Positions 46,860-58,244 of a stretch of DNA of 64,000 bases are shown in pieces. Location of the stretch: the NCBI GenBank assembly GCA_002778195.1, contig PCDI01000006.1, forward strand, positions 1,121,950 to 1,185,949, written 5' to 3'. Position 1 is the stretch's first letter; the number at the start of each line of letters is the position of its first letter. Source of the stretch: Raffaelea ambrosiae. Its lineage: Eukaryota; Ascomycota; Sordariomycetes; Ophiostomatales; Ophiostomataceae. Under the pieces are notes generated by a model, which did not search any database, was not told the DNA's origin, and saw only the letters and a program-made list of their open reading frames with translations. The position numbers and the translations under genes were made by a program.

Positions 46860-47815
46860 TGACTAAGAAGGGGGGGTGACTAGAAAAAGGTGCACTTGAC
46901 TTGATCCCAAAGCTTAGCGCGAACAACACGTTCTTCAACTCCAGAGTCGTGATGCCCTCATCGGGCGCGTTAAGCTGCAGCTCAACAGAGCTAACGCAAT
47001 TCACAAAGACGGGGCCGCCGCCCGTCATGATCTTGCATTTCAAGTGCTGGATGGTATTGGGGATGAACCATTTCAAGTCGTTGGCGATATGACAGTCACT
47101 GCCCGTATCGAAGAGCTACGCGTCCCGAGACTTGAATGCTCCTTTATTGCTGTTTTATATCTTAAGGTTGTTATAAAAGGACTTGATCTGAGCTTTTATA
47201 GCGTTGGCCTTTCAATTCTTCGGCTACACGTTTGAACAATTCACTGAAGGTGAGGCTCTCGTTGTGAAGCTTTTCTTTGAGGGTGTAGGCCAGCTGAGGA
47301 GCTATCGACTCGAGCTGGTATAGAATGAGGCAGAATTTATCCGAATCGTTTAGCTGAATGCTAGAGTCCAGTCTCGTACAAAGGTTGCGGAAGGCATGGC
47401 GTAACCCAGCATTTAACACTGGCACGGAAAAGTCAATCGTTTGGTACCAGAGGAGAGGAATCCACCTCCTCTTGAAAAGAGTATTTATCCGTAGAGATTG
47501 ACATATAAAAGGACCACGAGGCGGGTAGAGAAGTTGGTGGGAGGCCGCTTTTGGCAGCGGGTTCCTCGAAGTTGCTCTGCATCGGAGACGTGTTTAGTGT
47601 TTTTGTTGCTTCCACGAGGGCGTTTTGGTACACATTGCGCCGCTCTGGATCGCGGGACGTTTTGGAGGACTTTGAGGCGGGCTGTTATGAGCGGGAGGGC
47701 ATTCCGGTCTTGCGTGAGTAGTGGTAGTCTCCTACCGCGGACGATGTGCTTTGGGGCCTTTTGTCCCACTTTGGCACGTCCGAATCAACATCGGCTGGTA
47801 CCGGAGGGAAAGACA
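46860..47815 (-). pseudogene. Copia-type gag-protease relic
   Basis: On the minus strand the order is gag then protease. The N-terminal part is MSFPPVPADVDSDVPKWDKR (from about 47815) and a Ser/Pro-rich stretch. The gag core is NAGLRHAFRNLCTRLDSSIQ...FCLILYQLESIAPQ (cited in part; 47171-47430). The protease motif LFDTGSDCHIANDLKWF is near 47072-47120, preceded by TAG where Copia elements have Trp, and followed by GGGPVFVNCVSSVELQL and LELKNVLFALSFG (46900-47040), the strand before the integrase zinc finger. No integrase or reverse transcriptase follows, so only the 5' third remains. Frame breaks lie near 47160 and 47430. Confidence 0.72.
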
Positions 47816-50800
47816 TTGGAAAGAGGTGGACCCGCGCATAACTGGTGTGCAAGATGAGTAGACGGCTCGTGATCGTGGGAAAGGCAATGCTGCATAAGAT
47901 GAGCATGGTGTAATGAGCCAACGGTTGGAAATAGTTCCGGAGCTGTGTTAGGTGGGTATATGAGTCGTCATTTTCCGGGTTGGGTGCGGTGAAGGGCAGG
48001 GGACCCTGCGAGGAAGTCTTGCTAGAGCTCGACGGAGCAGAAGTAGGATGCTTCCAGGTTATTGCTGGGCGGCTCGATTGTGTATTATAGAAAACGACCT
48101 GGCTCCCATAACACGGTAGTTTCTAACATCCTTCAGCAGTTCTGAGAAGTCCACTCCATGGAACCCCCCCCCTCCAAAACGTGATGGTTCAGTAGAAATG
48201 TCTGATGGGATGTTGACGCGTCCAAGTCTTCCGAGAACGTTTTAGGGAATAGTTAAGAATACGGAAAGTTGGCTGACCGACAGCGGCCGAGACAGGTGCA
48301 AGCTGGACTCGTCGGAAACGGCGAGCAGCGTGGAAGAGGAAGAAAGTCCATGGTCTGGTCCGGCTTTCCTCCCGAAGAACATTCTGCTGCGGATCCATAG
48401 CCACACCCTTTTGTGAACGAGAAGTCGTCACAGCATGACGATTAACCAGTACGCACACAACCAGATCATCGCGTTGCTGGAACCTATGCATTCTGTGGCA
48501 CCTACAGGGCAGACACCTGAGGGTCATGTCTTCTCAGTTTGCAGGGGGTTTCCTGGTGTCTGTCATTCGACATTGGGTTTGTTGGTCGATCCAGTCCGAG
48601 ATTCAAGGTTTTTTTTCCCCGCAGGGTTTTGGAATTCTTTCTTGCTGGAGGTAGGCGCCTGGCCAGGTACGCCGCGTCGTCGTTTTGGAACTTCCAAGCC
48701 TGAGCGATTTCGTCTTTCGGCGGACCCTGTGAGTGAGGTACGCCCGCGGCGGGGTGTAACAACTGAATCAGTCTTCATGGGCGTACTGCAAAGTGCATGG
48801 CCTTGGCAGTTCAATTCAGCCGGAACGACATGGGTGGAATTGAAAAAAAAAGAGAAAAAAAAAAAAAAAAGCCGCATCATATCCTTCTTCTCAACACTAC
48901 TGCTCGTCTGCTGCCCTTGCCTGTCTCCCTTTCTCGGAACCGTACAGAGGGGCGTGACAGCAGAACGAAGTACGTAGGGGTCATGGCCCGTTGCTTCCGA
49001 CGCGAATTCCATGGAACGCCGGCGGCGGGATCGTGTACACGTCCTTTTCAAGAAGTGGGTTGGCAAGAGCTGCGCAGAAGGCCACATCAAGTTGCCGCAT
49101 CTCAGGGCCGCAGTGTTCCGCAACGGCGAAGATGATCCGCCCGCCGTCGGAGCGGAAGGTCACGCCGCAAACGAACCTTTGCGGGCGACGAAGGATGCTG
49201 TTATGGGGACGTGGTGTTCACAATGATGCCCTTGATGCACTGCCTATTAGTGAGTGAACCAATCGGCGTGAAGTTGGTGCCAGGAAGACTAGGCTGTGTT
49301 GCTCATATTCGTGTTGTCGGTGACAGACGTCGACGCGTCGTTGGGCCAATCGTTGATGCTGCCGTCAATTATCTTCTCGTCGGAGTCCCCATTTCTCTTC
49401 GACGGAAGTCAGACACTCTCATTCTGCTGAAAATCAAAAGGCAGACGGACAGGACAGTGGTCTTTGATTTCTCTGCCTGCTTTAAGAGTACCCTGCGGTA
49501 CATCGGCAAGTTCTGAGCCCCGGAAAGAACTTCCAAAGAGCCAAAAGACGACGAAGCCAAAGACGGCAACCAGAGAATTTAGACAGCTTTGTGTGTGGAG
49601 ACAGCTACGATGTCCGGGCACCATATGTGTCTCTGCTGAATCTGAGTTGTGGAAATCTCTGTGTGTGGGCGGTGTGCCTGGTGATCATGTTGAGGCTGCG
49701 GAGTGATTTGGAGCAGTGTGGTGAGCGAATCGCCTGTGCTTTGTTGCGTTTTTTTTGACGGCTGACGGGGAATAGCGTTTCTTGGATTGAATCATCCAGA
49801 GTGGAACGATGACTGGGGCGAAGGTGACAAAGCGGCATGAATTTCAAAGTTGTGGTTGTTGGTTCAATCCTGTCCAGTTCATTGTCTTTGGTTTGGCCGG
49901 CCTGAAGGTTGATGAAGGCACCCTGGGTGCTTCCGCTCGTGGCGTGACTCTTTGACTCATTGTTTCTGCCTTTGGGGGGTATAGTGGACAGGTGTGCGCA
50001 AGGTGGTTGAAATCAGACATGTATGTGCGGTGGACCGACGGCGACTTGTGGTGAGCGATGCCGTAATCAGGAACTCGGTCAATGCCATGATACCACCCTT
50101 GGTGCTGATGTGCTTTCTGTGGCGATGGCGGTGCTTATGATATTCATGATGTCGGGCTGGATGTTGTTGCAAGAAAGAAAAGAGAAGGAAGGAGGGAATT
50201 GTTTTCGGAAGAGGGAGGGGAAGACATCTATTTATGCTTTTCCTGGAACTGCTGGTCAGTGACTGATTGCGTGTGAGATCACGGGCGTGATTGGTTTGCG
50301 AGCCAGGCTCACTGGCTTGGCGTTTGCCCTTGGCCAACGCCATTCACGGCTTCCGCGCGTACAGATGACTCTTCGCTGTGACTATTCCACTGCTGCTGGC
50401 AAATGACGAAGCAAACAGACACCGTGAAAGGGGCAAAAGGGGTGAGTGACTCTTGGAGCCAACTCGGTGTTCATAGGTGCTGTGAATTCCTGCTGTCGTA
50501 TACCACAGCCTTGTGTTGTCGCTGGTCATTCAGCTGTTGAGGTCATCGACTCAAAGAAATAGAAGGAAGACGATAGACAGTGACGGAAGCAGAAGAGGGG
50601 CCAGTGAATGGCAAACTCCTTTCCCTGTTGGGGCAACATGGGCAACGATCTATGGAGGCACATCACCAGGTGCGACAGGAAGAGTTGGTTGGTCTGGTTC
50701 TCTTTGTTGGCCAGTCAAAGGACCCAGGGTTGGAGCCCGCTTCACGCGTTTGGGAGGCAACTGCATGGACGTCCAGCATTGTTTTTTGTTTGTTTGCAGA

Positions 50801-51441
50801 CATCCAGCGGTATGGAACAGGACTTGGCATGGACAGCATATGCATTGCGTAGGGAAAGCAACTATGGGAATCAAAACCAAAAAAAACGTGGCAAATGCAA
50901 GACCGATTCCCCGGGCGTGTGATTCAACTCCGGATTGTGTATTTCGAAAGAAAAAAAGTAAAAAGTTCCATGCAGAGAAAAGAACAAATGCCCCAATCGC
51001 ACTCCGGGATGATACATGTGTTTTTTTTTTTAAGCCAGATAATAGTTCCGGGAAACCCAGTGAGGCCGTAGATGGCAAGAGGCGTGTTCCTCGTGTAATG
51101 TAGCCAAAGAAACAAACAAGTCACTGCATTAAAAAAGGCAGACAAGGCAAGAAAGCCAAGAAAACGAGACCAACGCCACCAGAGAGAGCAGGGAAACCGT
51201 AGGAGGTGGACCATGTGGGGTGGGAATCGGTGGTCCAAAGAAGGAACCAAGAAGAAACCAAACCCAAGAAAAAAAGTAAAGCAAACCAAACAGCAACGTG
51301 AAATCAGGATATGATGCAGAGGAACCGTATGTACATTGAAAAAAAACCACGCAGAAGAAAATCAAACAAAAAAGAAGATTCATCGGCATAAATAGTGGCA
51401 GTTACGAAAAAAAAAAAGGTGGAAACAGCCGCGAAACAAGA
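47816..51441. other. Long stretch without a recognisable gene
   Basis: About 3.6 kb of mixed composition. ORFs of 60-196 codons occur on both strands but show no family signature. A minus-strand frame at 48981-49163 (RIIFAVAEHCGPEMRQLDVA) looks protein-like but is isolated. The last 350 bases are probably the 3' UTR of the SR/Pro-rich gene. Possibly decayed transposon or gene debris. Confidence 0.5.
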
Positions 51442-51882
51442 CTACCAACGACGACTGGAAGCCGAGCAACCGTTGGTTAGCATGGAGTCACCCAAACAGA
51501 GCTGTGGCGGCCCGTATGGCCATCGGCCGAGAGGGGGAATGGAATACACTACACACCTGTACACGGCCGCGACTTTCGGCGCCGACCGCTTCTTGATGCG
51601 GCTCGTGGGCTTCTTCTTGCGGCTGCCAGAACGACCGTCGCCGTTGTCGCTGCCGTTGTCGCCGTCGTCGTCGTCGCCGTCGCTGTCGCTGTCGGGGGGG
51701 ACCATGCCCAGCATCGCCAGCTCAAAGTCGTCCAGAGGCGAACTGCTGCGGCTCCGGGAGGACGGCGGGCTGCGGCTGCGACTGCGGCTGCGGCTGCGGC
51801 TGCGGCTCTTGCTCTGGCCCGCTCTCGCCGATTGGCGCACCGGGGGCGAGCGGGACGCCTGTCGCGCCAAACTGCGTCCGCG

Positions 51883-51937
<55 letters not shown>

Positions 51938-53826
51938 CTGCGACTCCGGCTGGGGGGACTCCGGCTGCGGCTGCTGTGGCCGCGGCTCGACAGAGGCCGC
52001 CGCGACGGAAGCCCGTGGGTCGAGTTCGAGTTGGAGTGGGTCGACGCGGCACTGCCGAGCGGGTCCTGCGGCTTCTTGGGCAGCCCCGGCGGCAGCTGGT
52101 GTTCGATGTGGCCGATTCCGCCGATTCCGCCGCTGCCACTGCTGCCCCCCAGTGCGCCTGGCCCGCTATGGTAGCCCGAATCGTTGCGGCTGTCCGGCTC
52201 CCGGTCCGTGGATCCGTAGCGCAGAATCCGGTTCGGCGGCCGCGCGCTCCAGGCGGGGATCCCGTTCAGAAGCGGGCTGTTCTTCGGCGGCGAGTGGTGC
52301 GGCGGCAGGTCGCTCGGCTTCAGCAGGCCCGGCGTAGGGGCGGCGTCGTGGCGTCGGCCGTGGCCGTAGGGAGACATGGACGCGCGCGGGCCCCGGGGCG
52401 CGGTGGGCATCCGGTCCACCACCCGGGGCGACGATCCGTGTATGGGCGACGGGCGCGACCGCTTGATGTCGTGCTCGTCCTCGCCGTCGCGGCTGCGTTT
52501 GTGGGAGGACGACGACGACAGCCCCGCCGCCGCCGCCGCGTCCGGGTTGTCCGCGTGTGCATACGGGTGCGGCGAGCCATGGCTCGACGACGTCCGTTCG
52601 TCGTCGCGCGGCCGGCCGCCGCCGGCGAAGGTGGCCGACGACCACGACCGGGACATGGAGAGGGGCGTCGGCGGCTTCGCCGGGATGCCGCTCGGCCGCT
52701 CGGGGGAAGGCAGGATCTTCTTGGGCTTGGTGGTGCCGTTCTCGCTGCCGTGCGACGGGGTGGACCCCCCCTGGGCGCTGGAGTCGTTGGTCGTCATCGT
52801 CGTCGCCGTCGTCATCGTCGTCGTCGTCGCCGCATTGCCTCCCTGGGCGCGGGGCCCCGTGGGAATGCCGCCGCCGCCGCCCACCTTCTCGCCGGACAGG
52901 CCTCGCTTCGCGTTGCCGCCAGAAGAGGGCGGGCCGCTGGCCATGTGGGGGCCGCCAGCCTGTTGTCCACCGTTGTGGCGCATGCCCTTGCCTTTGCTGA
53001 ACCCGTTCCGTCCGCCCCGGCCAAACTGGTTGCCGAAGCCACCTCCGCGCTTTCCGTGGCGCCACGAACTGTTATTGTTGCTGCCATTGTTGCCGTGGCC
53101 AGCGCTTCCTGGAGAATACGCCCCGTTGGACGGCCCGGGGGGCAGACCAGAGGGATAGGCAGGCGGCTGGCCGTACCCATTCGGCTGAAAGGGACCGGAT
53201 GGTCCTGTGCCGGGGAGAGGAGGCGGATGCGGTGGATAGGGGCCTGGGCTGTACGACGTAGGAGGAGCGACGGGCGGGCCAGTCACGCCTGGTGGAGGAT
53301 TGGCGTAGTATCCTTGCGGTGGATACGGTTGGCTGTTGTAATAGGAGGGGTCGGGGGGAGGAGGGCCTGCAGCGGGTGGGAGCGGTGGTGGTACTGGCTG
53401 GCCATAGCTGTCATAGGAGGCATAGTGCGAAGGCTGGGGAGGAGGAGGGCCGGACGAGGGTGGAGGGGCTGGCGGGTAGGGCCCGCCGTATCCTTGCTGG
53501 TGCGGCGGTTGCTGCTGCTGTGGCGGAGGATAGGACCAGGGCTCTGCGCCGGAGTGGCTCGGCTGTGGTGGGGGAGGCGGAAGAGAAGGGTGTTGGGGGA
53601 GATGGTTTTGGTTCGGCTGGTGACGGTGGTGATGGTCGGGAAAGCCGTGGCCGTTGTGGCCGTTGTGGTGGCCGTGCGGGCCCAGCGCAAACGGTGCTCC
53701 GCCGCCTGCCGGTGGGGGAGGCGGCGGCAGCGACGCCGGGGGCGGTGGTGGCTGTGGGAGATTGGGATGAGGCGGGTAGTGGGAGAGTGGTCCGCCCGGC
53801 GGGGGCGGAAATCGCGACGCAACCAT
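51442..53826 (-). CDS. Pro-rich, SR/SQ-repeat protein of unknown function
   Basis: Complement of exons 51557-53826 and 51442-51454, 760 residues. The last exon codes only the end of VAAVYSRRW and stop; the intron (donor GTGTGT, branch GCTAAC, acceptor TTCCAG) is 102 bp, in frame and stop-free, so retention would add 34 residues. The N-terminal third is Pro/His/Tyr-rich (many PPPP); then Gly/Arg-rich stretches (KRGGGFGNQFGRGGRNGF) like RGG RNA-binding segments, a Ser-rich middle with nuclear-type KRSRDGEDEHDIKRSRPSP, an SQ10-like tract (51889-51939, CTCTGG hexamers on +), an RS tract (51765-51810), an acidic patch and a basic end. RS and RGG repeats suggest nuclear RNA association; that is inference. 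I do not recognise the family. Confidence 0.75.
51889..51939 (-). repeat. Hexamer repeat encoding Ser-Gln
   Basis: About eight copies of CTCTGG on +, reading SQSQSQ on the coding strand; an adjoining CTGCGG repeat (about 51770-51808) codes SRSR. Confidence 0.9.
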
Positions 53827-55180
53827 GCCGGTGGTGTGGGTGATGGCTGGCTTTGCGCGAGGGTGCGCGTCCGGGCAGGCAGATGCCGTCCTGAAGGGGC
53901 GTGTTGCGCAGAGTCTTTTTTTTTTTCCCGCGATGCTTGATGGGTCTACAGTCTCCAGAATGTCTTCTCGTCGAGATGCGGCGCTCTCTGTCGTCCCGTC
54001 GTCGTTCGAGATGCAGTTGTCTTCAGAGTCCGATGATGGCGTGGCCCAGATGGCTATGCGCAGCTGGCGCGCCGAGTCGCATTCGTCACTGGCTTGCTAC
54101 TAACTAGTTCGGACACGGCGGTCTCCCCTACCATCTCTAGCCGTCAATCGGTCCGTCACTGTGTCCTCCTCGCACGGAGGCGATCGCGCATCCAAGCCGC
54201 GTGTAAGCGGCGGCCAGTCCAAGACCAGGAGCGGCAAAAGGGGGTTCGGGGACGGCAAGGCCGAGGCCGCGACCAAGCTGTGCCTCGAAGAGTGGCCCCC
54301 GATCACGCGCACGCACCAAGATCCCTCAGTCCGCCTGGGTGTCTCGGCTCTCCCTCGCGCAATGGCCCGATACCAAACGCGATCGCACGACCAAGCCGAT
54401 GGAAATGATCGTCGCGACACCCCAATCCAGAGTCCACTGCAGGCGGGACGGCAACCGGCGCGTCGCAGGAAAGACGGGCAGAAGGCCAGCGAGTCGCGCA
54501 CGCAGGCCGTAGGCAGGCGTCGGATACACAGCCGTTCACAGAGTTGGGGGGTGTTGCATCGTTTGGAGCCGTGTCGTCGTGTGCAAGCGAGTGTGTGGAC
54601 GAGTCGCGCAAAAAAAAAAAAGGGCAGCGGCTCGATGCGCGACGGCGGCGCTAGCAGCGTGGGCGTCTGGCCCGGGCAGGAATTCAGCAGGCAGGGGGGG
54701 ATAGGTCGAAGGGTGCGTCTCGGTCAGAGGGCATTGGTTCGCCGTGTACGCATGGTTGCGCGGTTGCGTGGTCGCTTTGTCGGTCGTGAACAGACGTCGC
54801 AGAAAGAGGCGGGCCAACAAAAAAAAAAAGGGAAAAGAAGATGGCGTTTTCCGCTACTCCAGGCCGGGGGAAAGACGCTAACGCCTGGGCGAACATGGAA
54901 GGAGCGGGTCGCACGACTACGGGACGACACGTGATGCCTTGATCAGCTCGGTCACGTGAAACGTCCTCCAACGGGCTTGCCTACCTCGATCCTTCCGCAA
55001 CAAGTGTCGAAGTCTGCTTCAATCTGTGTCTTTGTGTCTCGAAAGCCACACGCAATACGCTTCCGACTGTGGGCGAGAAGGCATACATGAGGTATGGCAA
55101 TTGTGGCAACGTTCGCTCCTAGTCGCCGGGTACAACGGCGTCGACTTTTGCTCTCAGATAGGCCGTGAACCAGTATGCAG
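53827..55180. other. Upstream region of the SR/Pro-rich gene, no gene recognised
   Basis: Arg-rich ORFs on + (54161-54934) have no family features and probably are chance frames in GC-rich promoter DNA. Confidence 0.5.
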
Positions 55181-55184
55181 CCGG

Positions 55185-56294
55185 TCTGCAGGACCGGCCA
55201 GCGCCGTATTGCTTCTCAGCCAGCTCGGCAACTTGCTATCATGCAGTTCATGAACGACATCCCTGACAAGCCGGACGGGGAAGGGACAGCTTTTTGCTGA
55301 TGATGCCCGTCTGAGACACTGGCACAGCGAGTCCATGGAGGCGAACCCCCCTTATCAGCCAGAACGCATGGAACGGATGCATCCGAGAGCTCCAAGACAA
55401 AGAAGATAGAGTGAGCGATCTTGTATTTATGGCTACAATGAATTTGGCCAACTGCGTGTGCAATCTGGACACCCCCGTGACAGGGTTGCGTCAAAAGCTG
55501 GTAGAGAAATCAGCTTTCTTCTACCTTGTCGGGATACTGGAACGAAGCGCAGCAACTCAACAAAATGTTGGTAGATTGCAGAGTTTTCCCAGAATCCCCA
55601 TCAGTGGTCCTTGGCCGTACTGTGCTTGTGGTAGTTTCGGGCTTGGGAGAAACACTCGCGCTACAACAAGGCCGAGTCGTTTGGACAGTCGTCGAGTGGG
55701 CTCGAAAGGGGTACCCGCTGGGTATGTATGGTCCGAAAGACACATCAGACACTGGCCGGCATCGTGAGCGACCCCAGTCGTATGGATCTGGCTGTAAGTT
55801 TGAGCAATGGCCGCTATGCGAAGTGGACTTTGTGAACCAAGATGACAACAGCACAACGCCGCTTGCTGATGACAACGATCCCACCCAGATCCGCCGTTCA
55901 GACCCAAGAGAAGCCGTGTCATTTGCATTGTGGATGAATGGCAAGGCAATATGCTGTAGCGTTTGTCCTCCTGATACGAATGTGTACTGCCAAGTAGAGT
56001 CCATGCCTCTCCTGGGCCATCCCTTTGAAGACGAGTCCATCCATCGCGAGTTCCACGGGCAGGGTTTGGCAGCTGGGACGGACCCTGCTCGACGAAAGCA
56101 TCGCGGCTCTCTACTGCTTCGACAGCTGCAACTGAACAAGTGGGCGCATCCGAGTCTGCCACCCCCAACAGCACGACCGGTGGTTTGTGAAAACAGTGGT
56201 GGCGGCCGGCCTGGTAGAGCGAGGCCTACTGGCTGAAACAATTGAGGTAATCAGAAAGGGGACATTGAATGGTGACTTCCTCGAAGGCACCTGA
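55185..56294 (+). pseudogene. DUF4246-type gene, frameshifted and internally deleted
   Basis: Pieces in three frames follow the order of fungal DUF4246 proteins. ARQLAIMQFMNDIPDKPD (55209-55273, cited in part) matches the N-terminal MLxxMNxITDKPDW; LISQNAWNGCIRELQDKE (55351-55404) the WxxCIxELRDKA stretch; YWNEAQQLNKMLVDCRVFPE (55537-55600) and FEQWPLCEVDFV near 55800 the middle. ESIAALYCFDSCN, then TGA 56133 and TSGRIRVC, matches the VATALYYFDSxNIT..RLxFR core. PQQHDRWFVKTVVAAGL...ETIEVI ends the protein, stop at 56292. The conserved part between (the FPNVLQHRV and KILALFLVDPHIRIIS stretch of the family) is missing, so this copy is dead. The family is of unknown function. An intron may lie between about 55410 and 55510. 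Confidence 0.7.
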
Positions 56295-57034
56295 CTGAAC
56301 ATCATGGATATGAACATGGCCGTAGAGGCGGGGCGCAAGTTCATCTTCAGTCCATTCGACTTGGAACTATGAGCAGTGAGCCCCGGGACGAATGATGTCA
56401 GGACTCGGGTCATGTAGCAGGCAGACATAAATGCAAGAATCGATCAGAAGTTGTGGAAAGTTGTATACATTTTTTTTCATTTTTGTAGAAATCTGCAGTG
56501 CAGAACATCGCCCTTCTTCCTCCTCAAGTGACCCAAAACCGGGTTGAGTAACGAGTTAGAGTTGGTGCAAGAGAAGAGAAACAATGGTGAACCAAGGGGG
56601 AAAACCTGCTGGAGAGACAAGCGTGTATTTAAGGCAGAGGCTCTGCCAGAGAGAAGGAGGAGTTTTCTTGCGTTGTTTTTTGTTGCTTCTTAATTGCTCT
56701 TTCTATCGATGCTTCTCGATGTTTTTCGGTATCTTCTAAATAAAAGAGCCGTAGGCCGGCTCTCTTTTGCTACCCCTTTATACTTACCGAAACGATTGCT
56801 TCTAAAATCCCCTCCCTCCCTTTTTTGGCCAGTAAGACAGTATTAAGAGGGAAGGGACCTTCTTATTGTCCCATTATAAAAGAGCCCCCAAGAGAGTCGC
56901 CTGTGAGTAGGGGAGCCGTTAGTTGGGTTGTTTGTTTGGTCATTGTCCCCGATCCGCTTTCGGTACTATCCAGGCCTCGTTCAGACGCGCTCTTTGTATT
57001 GCTCAGTATATCCAGCCCATTGTACACGACACGA
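56295..57034. other. Intergenic, possible LTR remnant
   Basis: Contains GTATTTAAGG (56626) and, 120 bases on, AATAAAAGAGCCG followed by a hairpin (GAGCCGTAGGCCGGCTC). A TATA-like box then a poly(A) signal in a hairpin would suit an LTR, but no ends or second copy are visible. Confidence 0.35.
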
Positions 57035-57274
57035 TCAACTCTTGTCTGCGGACAGGCGGGCACCGCGCCCGCCGCCTGTCTCCAAGTCGTACTCGTAGTA
57101 CACATCTGCGACACCTTCCTTGGGCAGGTGACCGGGGCAGTAGTTGCGGCAGGGCACGGTTTCTGCGGTCGTTTTGGCGCACTGCAGAGTCTTGCCAAAC
57201 AGCCAGTCGCACTGCTTGAACACGCCATTCTTGTTGCAGCCGCACCGATATTGGATCCGTTCCTGGGTGCACAT
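57035..57274 (-). CDS. Small cysteine-rich protein
   Basis: 79 residues, single exon. Pattern: MC, YRCGC, QC, LQC, PC and NYCPGHL over the first 50 residues, then a charged, Gly-rich tail (LETGGGRG). Small fungal proteins with a similar start (MC..x..YxCxC) occur widely in Sordariomycetes; function unknown. No signal peptide is visible, so it is not a classical secreted effector. The Cys spacing could hold a zinc site. An upstream short exon cannot be excluded. Confidence 0.55.
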   Translation of the reverse strand: MCTQERIQYRCGCNKNGVFKQCDWLFGKTLQCAKTTAETVPCRNYCPGHLPKEGVADVYYEYDLETGGGRGARLSADKS

Positions 57275-58244
57275 TCTCGTACTTTGGATGGACTGGAAGT
57301 TAGTTAGCAGACTATGGAAGACAAAAGTATCGGGTCTCCCAGACGTACAAATGTGGGAGCAGAAAATGTGTGGCGTGTGAAAAAGTTGCGTTATCCTTTT
57401 TTCTGCTGGCTATCCGCCCCTGTACATACGCACACGTGACTTACATAACCATACTGATCACAAGCATAAGATCCTTTAACAGTTTATTAGTATCTCAGGA
57501 AGACCTAGTAATAAAGCTTCGCGCACTGATTGATAGGCTTGAATAGATATTATTTAGAGTAGCGTATATCCTTTGGAGGCAAGGGGGATGATTTTGTTGC
57601 TTTCTATTCTCTTTTTGGTGCTGCTATAATGTAACTATCGTACGATAATTTTTGGCTATTGTAATATTGTTCCGTGTTTTTTTACGATACAGGAGGGCGG
57701 AAGAGGCATGTATAGGCGGTGAAGGCGGACGAGAAAATGATGATATAAAGCTCAGCTTGCATGCACTCGATGCCGGGGTTCATCTGGCCTGCGTGGATGG
57801 AAATTTGTCGTCTTGGCCTCATGCTGTAAGACATCCAACACATTCAAATTCCCAGTACTTGGTCAGTAGATTCTTTGGGAAAGGAGTTCCATAAGACGAA
57901 TCTCCGCCACCAATAGCCAATCTGCCCCGCAAATAAGATGTCGTGTTTTAGAGAGCACAGGCGCTGAGCACCTCCACACAGGTCCGCGGAGATCTTATAA
58001 CTGTCTCATGTGTAAAAATTGCAGCCGTATCTCGACAAGTCTAAAACTTGTTTTGTATCGATATATTTCTATCTATGGTAATGCATATACACTTTAATTT
58101 ACGAGTACAGATAAATCAGGTGTGCCCAGAGGAATTTACTACGCGGGCTCAGAAGGGTAGGCCACCAAGGCGGTCAAGGTGCAAGCATCCAGGAGGCAAG
58201 ATTCGGGCATCGTGCCCCTGATCCTCTTGTTGTCTCGCCCAACT
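57275..58244. other. AT-rich intergenic region
   Basis: Lower GC from 57400 to 58140 with no coherent frame; possibly 3' UTR of the dehydrogenase gene at the right and decayed repeat DNA elsewhere. Confidence 0.5.

Noticed and set aside
48435..49163. ORFs of 60-186 codons on both strands
   Set aside because: No recognisable domain, overlapping each other, with poly-Lys or poly-Phe from an A-rich tract; kept only as a note of possible debris.
51129..51389. Hydrophobic 86-codon minus ORF
   Set aside because: Lies in the likely 3' UTR of the SR/Pro-rich gene; hydrophobicity comes from T-rich sequence.
51832..53940. 702-codon plus ORF opposite the SR/Pro-rich gene
   Set aside because: Arg/Ala/Val-rich mirror of Pro/Gly codons; the minus frame has the splice signals and a conserved-looking end.
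54161..54934. 257-codon plus ORF
   Set aside because: Arg/Gly/Gln-rich, no motif, in probable promoter DNA of the divergent gene.
55510..56241. 243-codon minus ORF at the DUF4246 pseudogene
   Set aside because: The + strand carries ordered DUF4246 motifs in three frames; the minus frame has none.
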